DNA of 36,442 nt from an uncultured cyanobacterium (GCA_913047395.1 CAJWUF010000009.1:1-36442), one strand, 5' to 3'. Positions 19,584-27,246 are shown, counted from the first letter of the stretch. The notes: generated by a model not told the origin, from the sequence alone. Translations and numbers: made by a program.

Positions 19584-20321
19584 TTGGCCTTTAAGTTCAG
19601 ATGTTTGAATTCGCCAGAGACGGTGTCCTCGGCCCTTGCGACTCGTGAAAATGCTCTTGGTCTTGCTATAGACCCGTTCTTAGCACCCTTGGCCATGGTG
19701 ACGACGCAAGACATTGTCTTGCGTCAATATTTTCGTGAGCGCATTGTTCTGGGTCAGGAAAATCTGCCCATGAAGGGACCAGTGTTGCTAGCGCCAACCC
19801 ACCGCTCACGCTGGGATGCATTAATGCTGCCACTAGCTGCTGGTCGTCGGGTGACAGGCCGGGACTGTCGCTTTATGGTCACGCTCGATGAAATGAAGGG
19901 TTTGCAGGGATGGTTCCTTCATCGCTTGGGATGTTTCCCAGTAAATCAGTCCAAGCCTTCACTCACTAGCCTGCGCTATGCCATAGACCTAATGGCCGAT
20001 GGTCAACAAGTGGTTGTCTTTCCCGAAGGAAAAATCAATCGAAACGAAGACCCAATACAACTTCACCAGGGGTTGGCACGTCTGGCCCAACTTGCTCAAA
20101 GTCAGAAGGTAGATGTACAAATAGTGCCGATTGGCCTTGGGTATAGCGAAGTCATCCCAAAAGCCTTTGGGAGGGCGTCAATTTGCTTTGCTGAGCCAAT
20201 GAAAGTGGTCGGGACTGGTCGAGAAGCGATCAAAAGTTTCAATACCGAGCTCTCAGCACGAATGCATGCAGCTGAACAAGCTGCCCTTCAGGCCGTAGGC
20301 CGTATCAAGAAAGCAACTTAA
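19584..20321 (+). CDS. plsC: 1-acyl-sn-glycerol-3-phosphate acyltransferase (PlsC family)
   Basis: The acyltransferase has the HX4D motif HRSRWD (His73 to Asp78 counted from the TTG) and the FPEGKINRNED block that binds the phosphate. It would convert lysophosphatidic acid to phosphatidic acid at the membrane. The reading frame begins at a TTG (19584). No ATG is available until 19695, and a GTG at 19623 is another option, so the first 13-37 residues are uncertain. The downstream secreted-protein gene follows after 26 bp and may be co-transcribed. Confidence 0.85.
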   Translation: MAFKFRCLNSPETVSSALATRENALGLAIDPFLAPLAMVTTQDIVLRQYFRERIVLGQENLPMKGPVLLAPTHRSRWDALMLPLAAGRRVTGRDCRFMVTLDEMKGLQGWFLHRLGCFPVNQSKPSLTSLRYAIDLMADGQQVVVFPEGKINRNEDPIQLHQGLARLAQLAQSQKVDVQIVPIGLGYSEVIPKAFGRASICFAEPMKVVGTGREAIKSFNTELSARMHAAEQAALQAVGRIKKAT

Positions 20322-20347
20322 AGTTCCTTTTATCTGTTCTTCCCTTC

Positions 20348-20884
20348 ATGAGTTGTCGCCTTCCGCTGATGGCCTTTGCACTATGCACTGGTCTTGCTAT
20401 ATCGCCTTGCTCAGCACTGGCCCAAACACCAACTTCATCGACTGACAAGGTCCTAGCCCAGGGGAACGAAGGGTTCAATGTGAGTGCAGTCCAAAACCTG
20501 CTCGTTCAAGGTGATGCCGCTGTATCCGCTGGCAATTTGGACCAAGCAAGAAAGGATTATGACAACGCCCGTGATGCCTCAAAACAACTATTGGCCTTTT
20601 ATCGGGACCTCAGCGGCGCCTTCCGTGGCCTAGATGCTCGCATCCCTCGTGAAATGGACACCAAGGGACGTAAAGCCTTAGGGCTGCTGGCGCAGGCCAA
20701 CCTACGCCTTGCCGCACTTTTCCGCCGACAAAACCAACCAGAGATAGCGGTGCCAGTTCTAGTCGAAGTAGTCAGACTGATGTCACCCTCTCGCCCGGAA
20801 GGCCAAAAGGCCTATCAAGGCCTTATAGAGCTGGGTTTTGTTGAAACCCCCTTTGCCGGTGCCAAGCTGACGACCTCCGACTGA
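20348..20884 (+). CDS. secreted helical protein, cyanobacterial-type hypothetical
   Basis: The 178-residue product has a cleavable signal peptide (residues 1-25, site near SALA-QT). The mature region is mostly helical with TPR-like pacing: LLVQGDAAVSAGNLDQARKD, then ALGLLAQANLRLAALF and VLVEVVRLM. It likely acts in the periplasm or thylakoid lumen as a scaffold. I recognise no named family. It follows plsC by 26 bp and precedes bolA by 56 bp on the same strand. Confidence 0.75.
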   Translation: MSCRLPLMAFALCTGLAISPCSALAQTPTSSTDKVLAQGNEGFNVSAVQNLLVQGDAAVSAGNLDQARKDYDNARDASKQLLAFYRDLSGAFRGLDARIPREMDTKGRKALGLLAQANLRLAALFRRQNQPEIAVPVLVEVVRLMSPSRPEGQKAYQGLIELGFVETPFAGAKLTTSD

Positions 20885-20940
20885 GTCAATTCTCAGCTTG
20901 AATCTGTCAACATCAATCTTTGCAGTAAACGTTCATCTAC

Positions 20941-21174
20941 ATGGTTCAGTCCGACGAGGTTGAGGCAGCAATCCGCTTGGCCCTACCTGATGCTGAGGTC
21001 ACAGTTGAGGACCTCACAGGTGGGGGTGACCACCTTCAAGTGAAAGTGATTTCAAATGCATTTGCTGGCCTTTCGAGAATCCATCAGCATCAATTGGTCT
21101 ATGGAGCCCTTAAGGATCAACTCGCCAGTGAAGTCATCCATGCACTGGCTTTGAGCACTAATGCACCCGACTGA
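20941..21174 (+). CDS. bolA: BolA family protein
   Basis: The 77-residue protein matches Bol[31 protein letters not shown] gives the N-terminal half, and [17 protein letters not shown] holds the conserved histidine of the helix-turn-helix-like region. BolA proteins partner with CGFS monothiol glutaredoxins to coordinate a [2Fe-2S] cluster. Here the partner gene starts 25 bp downstream, a common bacterial pairing that supports both calls. Confidence 0.92.
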   Translation: MVQSDEVEAAIRLALPDAEVTVEDLTGGGDHLQVKVISNAFAGLSRIHQHQLVYGALKDQLASEVIHALALSTNAPD

Positions 21175-21199
21175 ACCCACTTAATCACTTCTATTTCCC

Positions 21200-21523
21200 A
21201 TGGATTCCAACACACAGACCCGTATAGATACACTGATCCAGTCAAGCCCGATCATGGTGTTCATGAAGGGCACAAAACTGATGCCCCAGTGCGGCTTCTC
21301 TAACAATGTGGTGCAGATACTCAATTCTCTAAGCATTAGTTTCGAAACCTTTGACGTGCTCTCCGATATGGATATTCGCCAGGGGATCAAGGATTACTCG
21401 AATTGGCCAACTATTCCCCAGGTTTACGTCAATGGGGAGTTCATCGGCGGATCGGACATCTTGATTGAAATGTATAACTCAGGGGAATTAAAAGAGAAGC
21501 TTGAAATCGCTCTGGCCAGCTAG
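21200..21523 (+). CDS. grxD: monothiol glutaredoxin, CGFS type (Grx4/GrxD)
   Basis: The 107-residue protein carries the monothiol active site CGFS at residues 31-34, the WP element of TIPQVYVNGEFIGGSD and a standard C-terminal helix. Such glutaredoxins bind and transfer [2Fe-2S] clusters with glutathione and interact with BolA. It forms a probable operon with bolA. A weak hairpin with a short T-run lies about 30 bp after the stop, not strong enough to call as a terminator. Confidence 0.95.
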   Translation: MDSNTQTRIDTLIQSSPIMVFMKGTKLMPQCGFSNNVVQILNSLSISFETFDVLSDMDIRQGIKDYSNWPTIPQVYVNGEFIGGSDILIEMYNSGELKEKLEIALAS

Positions 21524-21766
21524 AAAATCACGGCATATAAAGAGATAGCTAAAGGGGGTAACCAGCTTTTTATGCACAGGCAAAGTTCAGCAAAACTCAA
21601 ATCTTCTGCTTGGGGCGGCGAACACCAATGACGCCGATCTTGCCCTTACCTAGAACTTGATACAAAGCAATAGGGCATCTCAGACACCTTGCCAGGTTGC
21701 TAGGGGTCCGTGGAATGAGGGGCCCCGCCAGAATTTGGATGACGAATCATCCAGTCATGACCAAGA

Positions 21767-21997
21767 TTGACCGTGCAACATTCCCTTGAATCCTGGCGGC
21801 GCTATTCGCTAACAGCCGACTATCATTGCCAGTTGACACTGCATTACCAGCCACATAGCAATCAAGCGGCAGCCCACCTGCTCACCCTGCTGACTGAGCA
21901 GGAGACCTTTGCAAATAAAGACCCTGGCGTTACGCGCTTGGTCTGGATGATGGGGATCTCCGATTTTCATTTGCACAGCACTGAGCTGCCCACTTAA
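21767..21997 (+). CDS. possible small hypothetical protein
   Basis: A 76-residue frame starts at a TTG, with GTG at 21773 as an alternative; there is no ATG and no convincing ribosome binding site. The product (QLTLHYQPHSNQAAAHLL, ending FHLHSTELPT) has coding-like composition but no recognised domain. The opposite strand is also open here, so the strand is not certain. It is kept as a tentative gene because it fills a gap between grxD and the next gene. Confidence 0.4.
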   Translation: MTVQHSLESWRRYSLTADYHCQLTLHYQPHSNQAAAHLLTLLTEQETFANKDPGVTRLVWMMGISDFHLHSTELPT

Positions 21998-22124
21998 GGC
22001 AGCGGGGGCTTTTCTATTCACCAATCAAGGCCTATCAGCACTAATTCGTAGAACTCAACGGGAAACCAAACCTTCCCTGATCAACTGACCCTAAGAGCAA
22101 CTGAATGAAGTGGGTGAGGCACAA

Positions 22125-22397
22125 TTACCACCCTGCTTCTTTGTTGCGATAAAGGGTACTCAGATCACCATCAGGACCGATAAAGCTCGAAGGATCCAGT
22201 ATCCACCTCTCTACGAGAGCTTCAAACCTTGCCTGCTCCCTTGTGTCTAACTGACCAATACGTCTTAAAGCATGAATGTAACCATCGGCATAGAGCCGTA
22301 ATTCTGATGGTCTGTGGTGCCTACTAGTGAGTTCCTGACAGGCATCACAAAGAGACTGAAAATGTCTAATCGCCTCTGGATGGTCAAGGGATGTCAT
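22125..22397 (-). CDS. small cyanobacterial hypothetical protein
   Basis: The 90-residue, helical, cytoplasmic protein reads like a conserved cyanobacterial family I recall only vaguely (possibly DUF6761): IRHFQSLCDACQEL, LRLYADGYIHALRR, then RFEALVERWILDPSSFIG. No catalytic motif is visible. It is divergent from the response-regulator gene, with a 65-bp shared upstream region. Confidence 0.7.
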   Translation of the reverse strand: MTSLDHPEAIRHFQSLCDACQELTSRHHRPSELRLYADGYIHALRRIGQLDTREQARFEALVERWILDPSSFIGPDGDLSTLYRNKEAGW

Positions 22398-22462
22398 GGT
22401 CGGAGATCACGGCAGTCTCTGTTTCAAGCCTGCCATCGGGTTGGGTTTAGCGTAAGGGGGCA

Positions 22463-23254
22463 ATGTCATGGCACGTGACCTCCACTCCCCACGATCTTCA
22501 TTCCACAGAGGAGCACAAAATCTCTTCTTCGGGGTCTATGCAGATGCAGCCCACAACGCAGCAACCCTCACGGGTTCTTGTGGTGGAGCCACACCCGACT
22601 CTTCGCACTGTGCTGGTGCATCGCCTCCGGCAAGACGGTCATCTCACCGCAGCTGTGGCCACTGCCATTGAAGCAATTGAAGTCTGCCAAGATCAGTCAC
22701 CGGATCTTCTTGTCAGTGCTGAACTGCTTGAGAAAAGTTCGGCAATGCGACTCTCTCATCAGCTTCGTTGTCCTGTGTTCGTGCTTACGGCCCGCACAGG
22801 TACAGAACCCTTGGTGTGCCTACTAGATGAGGGTGCCGATGATGTATTGCGCAAACCATTTGGGCTTGAGGAACTCGCAGCACGTTGTCGCACCTTGCTA
22901 AAGCGTGGACATAGCGGCCTGCAAGAACGCGTCACCGTGGGCCCCCTTGAGGTCCATTTGTTGCTCAGACAGGTAACTCTGCGAGATAAACCTGTGGAAT
23001 TAAGCCCCAGGGAATTCGCCCTACTCTGTGCACTCTTGATGCCTCCGGGTATCGTTCGTAGCCGCCAGGAACTTTTGCGAATGGCCTGGCCTCCCTTCAG
23101 TGGCGGTCCTCGTTCAGTGGATACGCAGGTTCTTACCCTGCGACGCAAACTTGAACAAGCTGGCCTTGGAGATGGTGGTGGCATAACCACAATGCGTCAA
23201 CAAGGATATCGATTCAGCCTGGACAATCTCTCTGACACGGACTCGTTGCAGTAG
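22463..23254 (+). CDS. OmpR-type regulator with atypical receiver domain
   Basis: The 263-residue protein has an extended N-terminus (about 35 residues), a receiver-like domain (36-148) and a winged-helix DNA-binding domain (158-253; LSPREFALLCALL, SVDTQVLTLRRKL, MRQQGYRF). The receiver keeps Thr109 and Lys131 (LRKPF), but the usual phospho-acceptor Asp is replaced: the PDLVILD-type strand reads PDLLVSAELL, placing Ala86 at the acceptor position. The acidic pocket is reduced to Glu42 (VVEPHP). It probably binds DNA without phosphorylation. AAGGGGG precedes the first ATG; Met26 or Met28 would give a start closer to the domain. Confidence 0.88.
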   Translation: MSWHVTSTPHDLHSTEEHKISSSGSMQMQPTTQQPSRVLVVEPHPTLRTVLVHRLRQDGHLTAAVATAIEAIEVCQDQSPDLLVSAELLEKSSAMRLSHQLRCPVFVLTARTGTEPLVCLLDEGADDVLRKPFGLEELAARCRTLLKRGHSGLQERVTVGPLEVHLLLRQVTLRDKPVELSPREFALLCALLMPPGIVRSRQELLRMAWPPFSGGPRSVDTQVLTLRRKLEQAGLGDGGGITTMRQQGYRFSLDNLSDTDSLQ

Positions 23255-23667
23255 GAGGCTCGAGAAACTTGTCCTTGCCTTATAGGGACAAATGTAAGTA
23301 GGTGCGTATATATCCAGACCTAAAAGTGATGCATACACATCAAAACAAAAGGCATTCATAAGAGTTGCCCTTGCAAGAAATATCACAAACAGCAATGGTC
23401 AAACTCAAATCAGCCCAACTGCAACTGCACGAATCTTTGAGCAGCGGTGAATGACTAGAGCGAAAAGGTACCACCGCCAAAAGAGAAAGAAGAATAAGTA
23501 AATCGCTTTACAGCGGGGATTTCCAATGGGTCAAAGCCCCATAAGTTGTAATCAATTTCTCCTATTAGTTGTAGCCAAGCATGCGCCGACCAAAATCACC
23601 AAAAGATGTGATACCAATCAAGCTATTTGCCTTAGAGCTGAGTGAGAGTTAGTGAGAAGTTGGTTAG

Positions 23668-23689
23668 AGCCCTGATTTATTTCAGGGCT
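23668..23689 (+). promoter_or_regulatory. inverted repeat 1 upstream of the peptide gene
   Basis: Perfect 8-bp arms AGCCCTGA (23668-23675) and TCAGGGCT (23682-23689) enclose a 6-base AT loop. Only a poor T-run follows, so it is either a weak terminator of an upstream short transcript or an RNA or operator element for the peptide gene. Confidence 0.5.
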
Positions 23690-23696
23690 ATTACTT

Positions 23697-23723
23697 TGAT
23701 CTGGGCCTCTGTGAGCCAGATCA
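23697..23723 (+). promoter_or_regulatory. inverted repeat 2 upstream of the peptide gene
   Basis: Perfect 8-bp arms TGATCTGG (23697-23704) and CCAGATCA (23716-23723) are separated by 11 bases, about one helical turn. This is compatible with a dimeric regulator site or a second hairpin in a leader RNA. It lies 7 bases after inverted repeat 1 and 46 bases before the first peptide start. Confidence 0.5.
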
Positions 23724-23769
23724 CTAATGCGATTGCTTTAGATCAACACCTTGGACACCTGGAAAAGCG

Positions 23770-24018
23770 ATGTTATACGCATCAAAGGTAAACCAATCAG
23801 CCTTTGATTTCCATATACCCAACTTCAAAATCATGACTACATCCAACAATAACTACACCAATGAAATGCTCAATCAAGAGCTTTCCTTTCAAGTACTAAA
23901 GGCTGCTGCCGGGGGCTTTAAGCCCAATAGAACCGGCATCAACGGAGACGGACTGAATCGATACGGGAGGCCAATCGAGCTCTGCTGGTGCGAGAACTCT
24001 GATTGCTTCTGTGGGTAA
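23770..24018 (+). CDS. candidate RiPP precursor peptide, double-glycine leader and four-Cys core
   Basis: The frame encodes 82 residues from the ATG at 23770 (GGAAAAG just upstream) or 61 from the ATG at 23833 (MTTSNNNYTNEMLNQ). The second start looks more like a short hydrophilic leader. The segment ELSFQVLKAAAGG resembles double-glycine leaders cut by C39-type peptidases. The predicted core after GG is 33 residues: a glycine-, asparagine- and arginine-containing stretch, then ELCWCENSDCFCG, with cysteines at core positions 23, 25, 30 and 32 in a symmetrical CxC-x4-CxC array. No lanthionine synthetase, peptidase or transporter gene lies in this window. A strong terminator follows. It has no Nif11 leader, so it is not a typical prochlorosin. 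Function is unknown; the peptide-precursor call is inferred. Confidence 0.65.
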   Translation: MLYASKVNQSAFDFHIPNFKIMTTSNNNYTNEMLNQELSFQVLKAAAGGFKPNRTGINGDGLNRYGRPIELCWCENSDCFCG

Positions 24019-24047
24019 TACGCCCTATAAACAGAAGATCACCAGAT

Positions 24048-24076
24048 CCCTTGCCATAGCAGGGGTTTTTTCTTTT
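24048..24076 (+). terminator. intrinsic terminator of the peptide gene
   Basis: Arms CCCTTGC (24048-24054) and GCAGGGG (24059-24065) pair with one G-T wobble around a CATA loop. Six T residues, one C and four more T follow. It is placed 30 bp after the peptide stop and supports the peptide gene being a separate transcription unit. Confidence 0.8.
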
Positions 24077-24635
24077 AACCAATAACACCCTAAGACCCGG
24101 CCAGGCAACCTCTTGATAACTGACTTATTCTTGCTTTTAATATACTCGAGCTTATACACCGTTGTTCTATTATCAATAGTTGAATAAGAGCATGGTTAAC
24201 CGAAAATGCTCCGCCAGCTTATTAGCACTAATTAACACCTTCAACGCTCAAGCTAAATCCTCAGCAATCTGATCTAGGCAAGTACCATTATCCCATGACC
24301 GCATACTTCAATCTGATTAGGCATGCTGATTACAGCTTCTGGTTTTCAATCAAAAGCTATTACAAAAACAAAGAGCCAGGCAAAATGGCATGGACACATT
24401 TAACCTGTTGATCCATATCCTTCATTATTCATGCAGGGCAAAAAATAACCAGGATTCTGTTTGATTGGCAAATCGATAAGTTGTCGACATGCTTAACCGC
24501 AAACAAATTGAGCGCAATACTAAAAGGCGTTATCTGTTTTACAAAGATGTTGCCATCTCAACTTTATCCACCAACAAAGCCACTACAGCGGCACCCGATT
24601 GCAGCTGTAAAAGTCACCTGAAAAACAAACAATTT
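24077..24635. other. AT-rich intergenic region without a supported gene
   Basis: About 560 bp lie between the peptide terminator and the end of the convergent secreted-protein gene. A plus-strand frame starting at 24489 runs antisense into that gene and has no ribosome binding site, so I treat it as chance. I see no other structured element. Confidence 0.5.
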
Positions 24636-25064
24636 TTATTTAGCTTTCTGCTGTTTCTTAAGAGCCTCCTCAACCTTAGTCTTCACATCAGCTGGGACTT
24701 CCTTAGGGCAGTACTGAATGGCCCCAGTGATGACCTGAAACTCAGCACCAGAGAAAAGTTGTTTGGTTGTTAGTTTTTCGGTTCCTGCAGAGGCCACAAA
24801 GCCACCGTGGCGACCATTGATGAGCTGCGCGTAAGTAGCAGCAGCGATACCCACGGCCTTAGGGAAATCCACGCCAGCGGTACGTGCATTACAAACGTAC
24901 GAAGACCCAATGGCTCGATACAGAAGGATATCTGCGTTGGTAGCAGGGTTTTTATCGGCATCAGCCGCTGCCTGAGCAAATGCAGCAGGGCCAATCAGGG
25001 TGAGAGGTGCTAAGAAAATCGTCACAGCCAGAACTGGACGTAGTCGACGGAAAAGGGTCTGCAA
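24636..25064 (-). CDS. small secreted protein, picocyanobacterial type
   Basis: The 142-residue product has a signal peptide (residues 1-30, cleavage near AFA-QA). The mature domain has two cysteines (58 and 119) that may form a disulphide, in ILLYRAIGSSYVCNAR and VITGAIQYCPKEVP, and a lysine-rich helical tail. Marine picocyanobacterial proteins with these blocks have, as I recall, sometimes been labelled cAMP phosphodiesterase; no metal-binding or catalytic motif supports that here. Function is unknown, location periplasmic or lumenal. Confidence 0.8.
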   Translation of the reverse strand: MQTLFRRLRPVLAVTIFLAPLTLIGPAAFAQAAADADKNPATNADILLYRAIGSSYVCNARTAGVDFPKAVGIAAATYAQLINGRHGGFVASAGTEKLTTKQLFSGAEFQVITGAIQYCPKEVPADVKTKVEEALKKQQKAK

Positions 25065-25168
25065 CGGATCTGGTCATCATGACTTCGCCATGGTGCACCA
25101 TCCGCTATGGGTTTAACCACCCCCTACATGTCAATTCTGACAACGCACTACCAAAAAGCCGATTTTTA

Positions 25169-25655
25169 TCACTCCTCAACCGGCGGGGCCGCACCTTCGA
25201 GCCGAACCTCGTGGTGATGTTCAACGATCTTCAGTTCATCATCCGCCCAGCTGTAAATAGCCCTAGAGCGGTAACGGTCCCGATCAATCAAACGGTTGTG
25301 TTCGTGGATATGCCACTGCTCATAGTGGGTTCCAAAAATTGATTCATGCTCATCCACCTGACGAATATTTGTCTTGAGCGGAGAGTCAGAGAGATACTCC
25401 CTGCTGCGCAGTAATTGATGCCCCCAGAGCGTGGCTTCAATTGTTCCCTCCCGCTCATAAGTCAGGTTTCTTCTCGAAGAAGAAGTCACAGTCATCCTCT
25501 GGCCACCAGCTAAAGCGATAGCGGGCATCGAGAGCTTTACTTTCAGCAAAGCTCTCGATGCGTATAAACATGTCCAGATTCAAGACCTGGTCATCAAAGA
25601 TGTACTGGCTACGGGAGCGCCAAAGGCCCAGGTTGCGAGCGAACCACCGTCGCAA
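25169..25655 (-). pseudogene. frameshifted gene, possibly a bilin-lyase-like beta-barrel protein
   Basis: Two adjacent minus-strand frames read as one protein. The 5' part (RRWFARNLGLWRSRSQYIF through RFSWWPEDDCDFFFEKKPD) stops at a TGA at 25455-25457. The 3' part (YEREGTIEATLWGHQLLRS through ELKIVEHHHEVRLEG, ending at 25169) continues in the next frame. Removing one base near 25458-25463 joins them as KKPD-YEREG. The 5' frame also lacks an ATG and meets a stop at 25705-25707, so the true N-terminus may lie in the overlapping frame to 25807, implying a second lesion. Strand-rich, Trp/Arg-rich composition is loosely reminiscent of CpcS/CpeS-type lyases; that resemblance is weak. Confidence 0.6.
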
Positions 25656-25850
25656 GTTGCTATCAAGATTGATGCGAGGTTCACCAATCTGTGCGGAACG
25701 GTTTTACTGAGCACCCCTTTTCTCCACAGGGAAAAGAGCCATAACCAACGCTCGCCAAGCAACAGACTGTTCAACAAGGTCTTAGCAGCCCTACCAGCTT
25801 CAGACAAAAACCCATAAGGTGAACCTCAACTTTGTTAGGCACCCGCCACA

Positions 25851-27002
25851 GTGGATGGGGTCAAAGCCAGCCGGCGACAACAACTTCAGCTGCTGCTAGT
25901 AGCTGGCCGCCATCAGCTCTCCAGGGGCGACCTGAGGTCGATTATCCAGTTTCTGGAGAATGAGGACTGCGGATTCGATGTCACGCTGCAGTTGTCTGAT
26001 CCAAGTGAGCAGCCTGAGCTGCTTGAGCTGCATCGTCTAGTCGCAACCCCAGCCCTAATCAAGCTCTCGCCATCACCAAAACAGGTGTTCGCAGGCAGCA
26101 GTATTTACCAACAACTACTCACCTGGATAACCCGCTGGCAGCAAGACATCGTCGTAAGTGGCCTAGGAATGAGCTTGAGGCCTTCAGAACTAGATGGCAG
26201 TCGCACCCAAAGGGAGTTGCAACTAGAAGATCAACTGCTGGTATTGCGCCAGGAGAATGAAACCCTTATCGACCGTCTAGAGGCACAAGAACGAATGCTA
26301 AGGATGGTGGCTCATGAGTTAAGGACCCCTCTAACAGCAGCCGTACTGGCATTACAGAGTCAACAGCTTGGTCAGATCGACATGAACCGCTTTCAGGATG
26401 TCGTGAAGCGGCGTCTTGATGAAATCAAATTACTCTCGAACGACCTACTAGAAGTAAAAAGCACCCGGTGGGAAGCCCTTTTCAATCCCCAACGTCTTGA
26501 TCTAGCAAGTGTCACCGCAGAAGCGATTTTGGAGCTAGAAAAGCAATGGCTAGTTAGAAACATAAACATCCATACAGATATTCCCTCAGACCTGCCCAAG
26601 GTTTTTGCCGATCAGCGGCGCATGCGACAGGTACTACTCAACCTGCTGGAAAATGCTCTGAAATTCACTAAGGATGGAGGAGAAATCTCGCTGACCATGC
26701 TGCACCGAACAAGTCAATGGTTGCAGGTAAGCATCTGCGATTGCGGGCCAGGGATTCCCGAAGACGAGCAGGAGCGGATTTTTCTTGATCGAGTGCGCCT
26801 ACCGCAAACATCAGCAGTCACCTCTGGCTTCGGAGTAGGTCTATCGGTCTGCCGCCGCATTGTGGAAGTACACGGCGGCAAGATCTGGGTCGTCTCAGAG
26901 CCCGACAAGGGCGCCTGCTTTTACTTCACAGTTCCAATCTGGCAACAACAAGGGCTGGAATCAGATCAGCTTGCCTTGACGGAGGGTCAGGCTGAACCTT
27001 AG
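25851..27002 (+). CDS. sasA: adaptive-response sensory histidine kinase SasA
   Basis: The 383-residue kinase has an N-terminal KaiB-like thioredoxin-fold sensor (about residues 10-100), a dimerisation helix, the H-box [11 protein letters not shown] with phospho-acceptor His155, N-box Asn268 in [16 protein letters not shown] at 297-301, and [12 protein letters not shown]. In cyanobacteria SasA reads the KaiC phosphorylation state and passes phosphate to RpaA, which controls clock output. No kai gene or rpaA is in this window. The start is a GTG at 25851. A hairpin and a tRNA-Glu gene follow directly. Confidence 0.93.
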   Translation: MDGVKASRRQQLQLLLVAGRHQLSRGDLRSIIQFLENEDCGFDVTLQLSDPSEQPELLELHRLVATPALIKLSPSPKQVFAGSSIYQQLLTWITRWQQDIVVSGLGMSLRPSELDGSRTQRELQLEDQLLVLRQENETLIDRLEAQERMLRMVAHELRTPLTAAVLALQSQQLGQIDMNRFQDVVKRRLDEIKLLSNDLLEVKSTRWEALFNPQRLDLASVTAEAILELEKQWLVRNINIHTDIPSDLPKVFADQRRMRQVLLNLLENALKFTKDGGEISLTMLHRTSQWLQVSICDCGPGIPEDEQERIFLDRVRLPQTSAVTSGFGVGLSVCRRIVEVHGGKIWVVSEPDKGACFYFTVPIWQQQGLESDQLALTEGQAEP

Positions 27003-27011
27003 TTTTCCCAA

Positions 27012-27041
27012 GTAATCGCAAGCACAGAACGCTGCGATTAC
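27012..27041 (+). promoter_or_regulatory. strong hairpin between sasA and tRNA-Glu
   Basis: Perfect 9-bp arms GTAATCGCA (27012-27020) and TGCGATTAC (27033-27041) pair, and the stem can continue by AGC/GCT with a bulge. No T-run follows; the tRNA begins six bases later. It could be a factor-dependent terminator of sasA or a processing signal in a sasA-tRNA transcript. Confidence 0.55.
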
Positions 27042-27047
27042 GGCCTC

Positions 27048-27120
27048 GCCCCCATCGTCTAGAGGCCTAGGACACCTCCCTTTCACGGAGGCGACAGGGG
27101 TTCGAATCCCCTTGGGGGTA
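27048..27120 (+). tRNA. tRNA-Glu (anticodon UUC)
   Basis: The 73-base gene folds as a complete cloverleaf. The acceptor stem is GCCCCCA with TGGGGGT (closing G-T wobble), the anticodon stem CCTCC/GGAGG with loop CTTTCAC placing TTC at 27082-27084, and the T-arm AGGGGTTCGAATCCCCT. CCA is not encoded. In cyanobacteria glutamyl-tRNA also feeds 5-aminolevulinate and so chlorophyll synthesis. It is followed by its own terminator. Confidence 0.97.
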
Positions 27121-27146
27121 TCAGCTAATGGTGAATAGATCTGGCC

Positions 27147-27183
27147 AAAGGTGAGCTTTATTCGGCTAAGCAATCACCTTTTT
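27147..27183 (+). terminator. intrinsic terminator after tRNA-Glu
   Basis: Arms AAAGGTGA (27147-27154) and TCACCTTT (27074+ region, 27174-27181) form an 8-bp stem. An inner GCTT/AAGC helix (27155-27158 with 27168-27171) extends it. A T-run overlaps the 3' end. The orientation suits the plus-strand tRNA. Confidence 0.8.
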
Positions 27184-27246
27184 CTAGATCCTCGGCTCTG
27201 AAAATCTAAAAATAAAACTCAAACTGATCAGGTTGTACTCAGCTGA

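Larger units (their letters stand above)
23255..23769. other. intergenic region upstream of the small peptide gene
   Basis: This 515-bp spacer holds no convincing protein gene; minus-strand frames here look like chance. It contains several inverted repeats: a weak one right after the regulator gene (TTGTCC 23269-23274 with GGACAA 23286-23291) and the two strong ones listed separately just before the peptide gene. Confidence 0.5.

Noticed and set aside
23114-23395. 93-codon minus-strand frame
   Set aside because: It overlaps the DNA-binding domain of the regulator antisense and has no translation signal.
24489-24773. 94-codon plus-strand frame
   Set aside because: It has no ribosome binding site, chance-like composition, and runs antisense into the well-supported secreted-protein gene.
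24636-25064. cAMP phosphodiesterase label for the small secreted protein
   Set aside because: The protein is only 142 residues with a signal peptide and no metal-binding histidine motif.
25458-25463. programmed +1 frameshift at TTA-TGA-G
   Set aside because: It lacks the RF2-type slippery codon and upstream Shine-Dalgarno; a simple one-base insertion explains the split better.
26961-27173. minus-strand frame across tRNA-Glu
   Set aside because: It is the reverse complement of the tRNA; the frame is an artefact often seen in annotations.
27048-27183. tRNA-Glu as an integration site for a genomic island
   Set aside because: No integrase, no repeated tRNA 3' end and no foreign-looking block are seen next to it.
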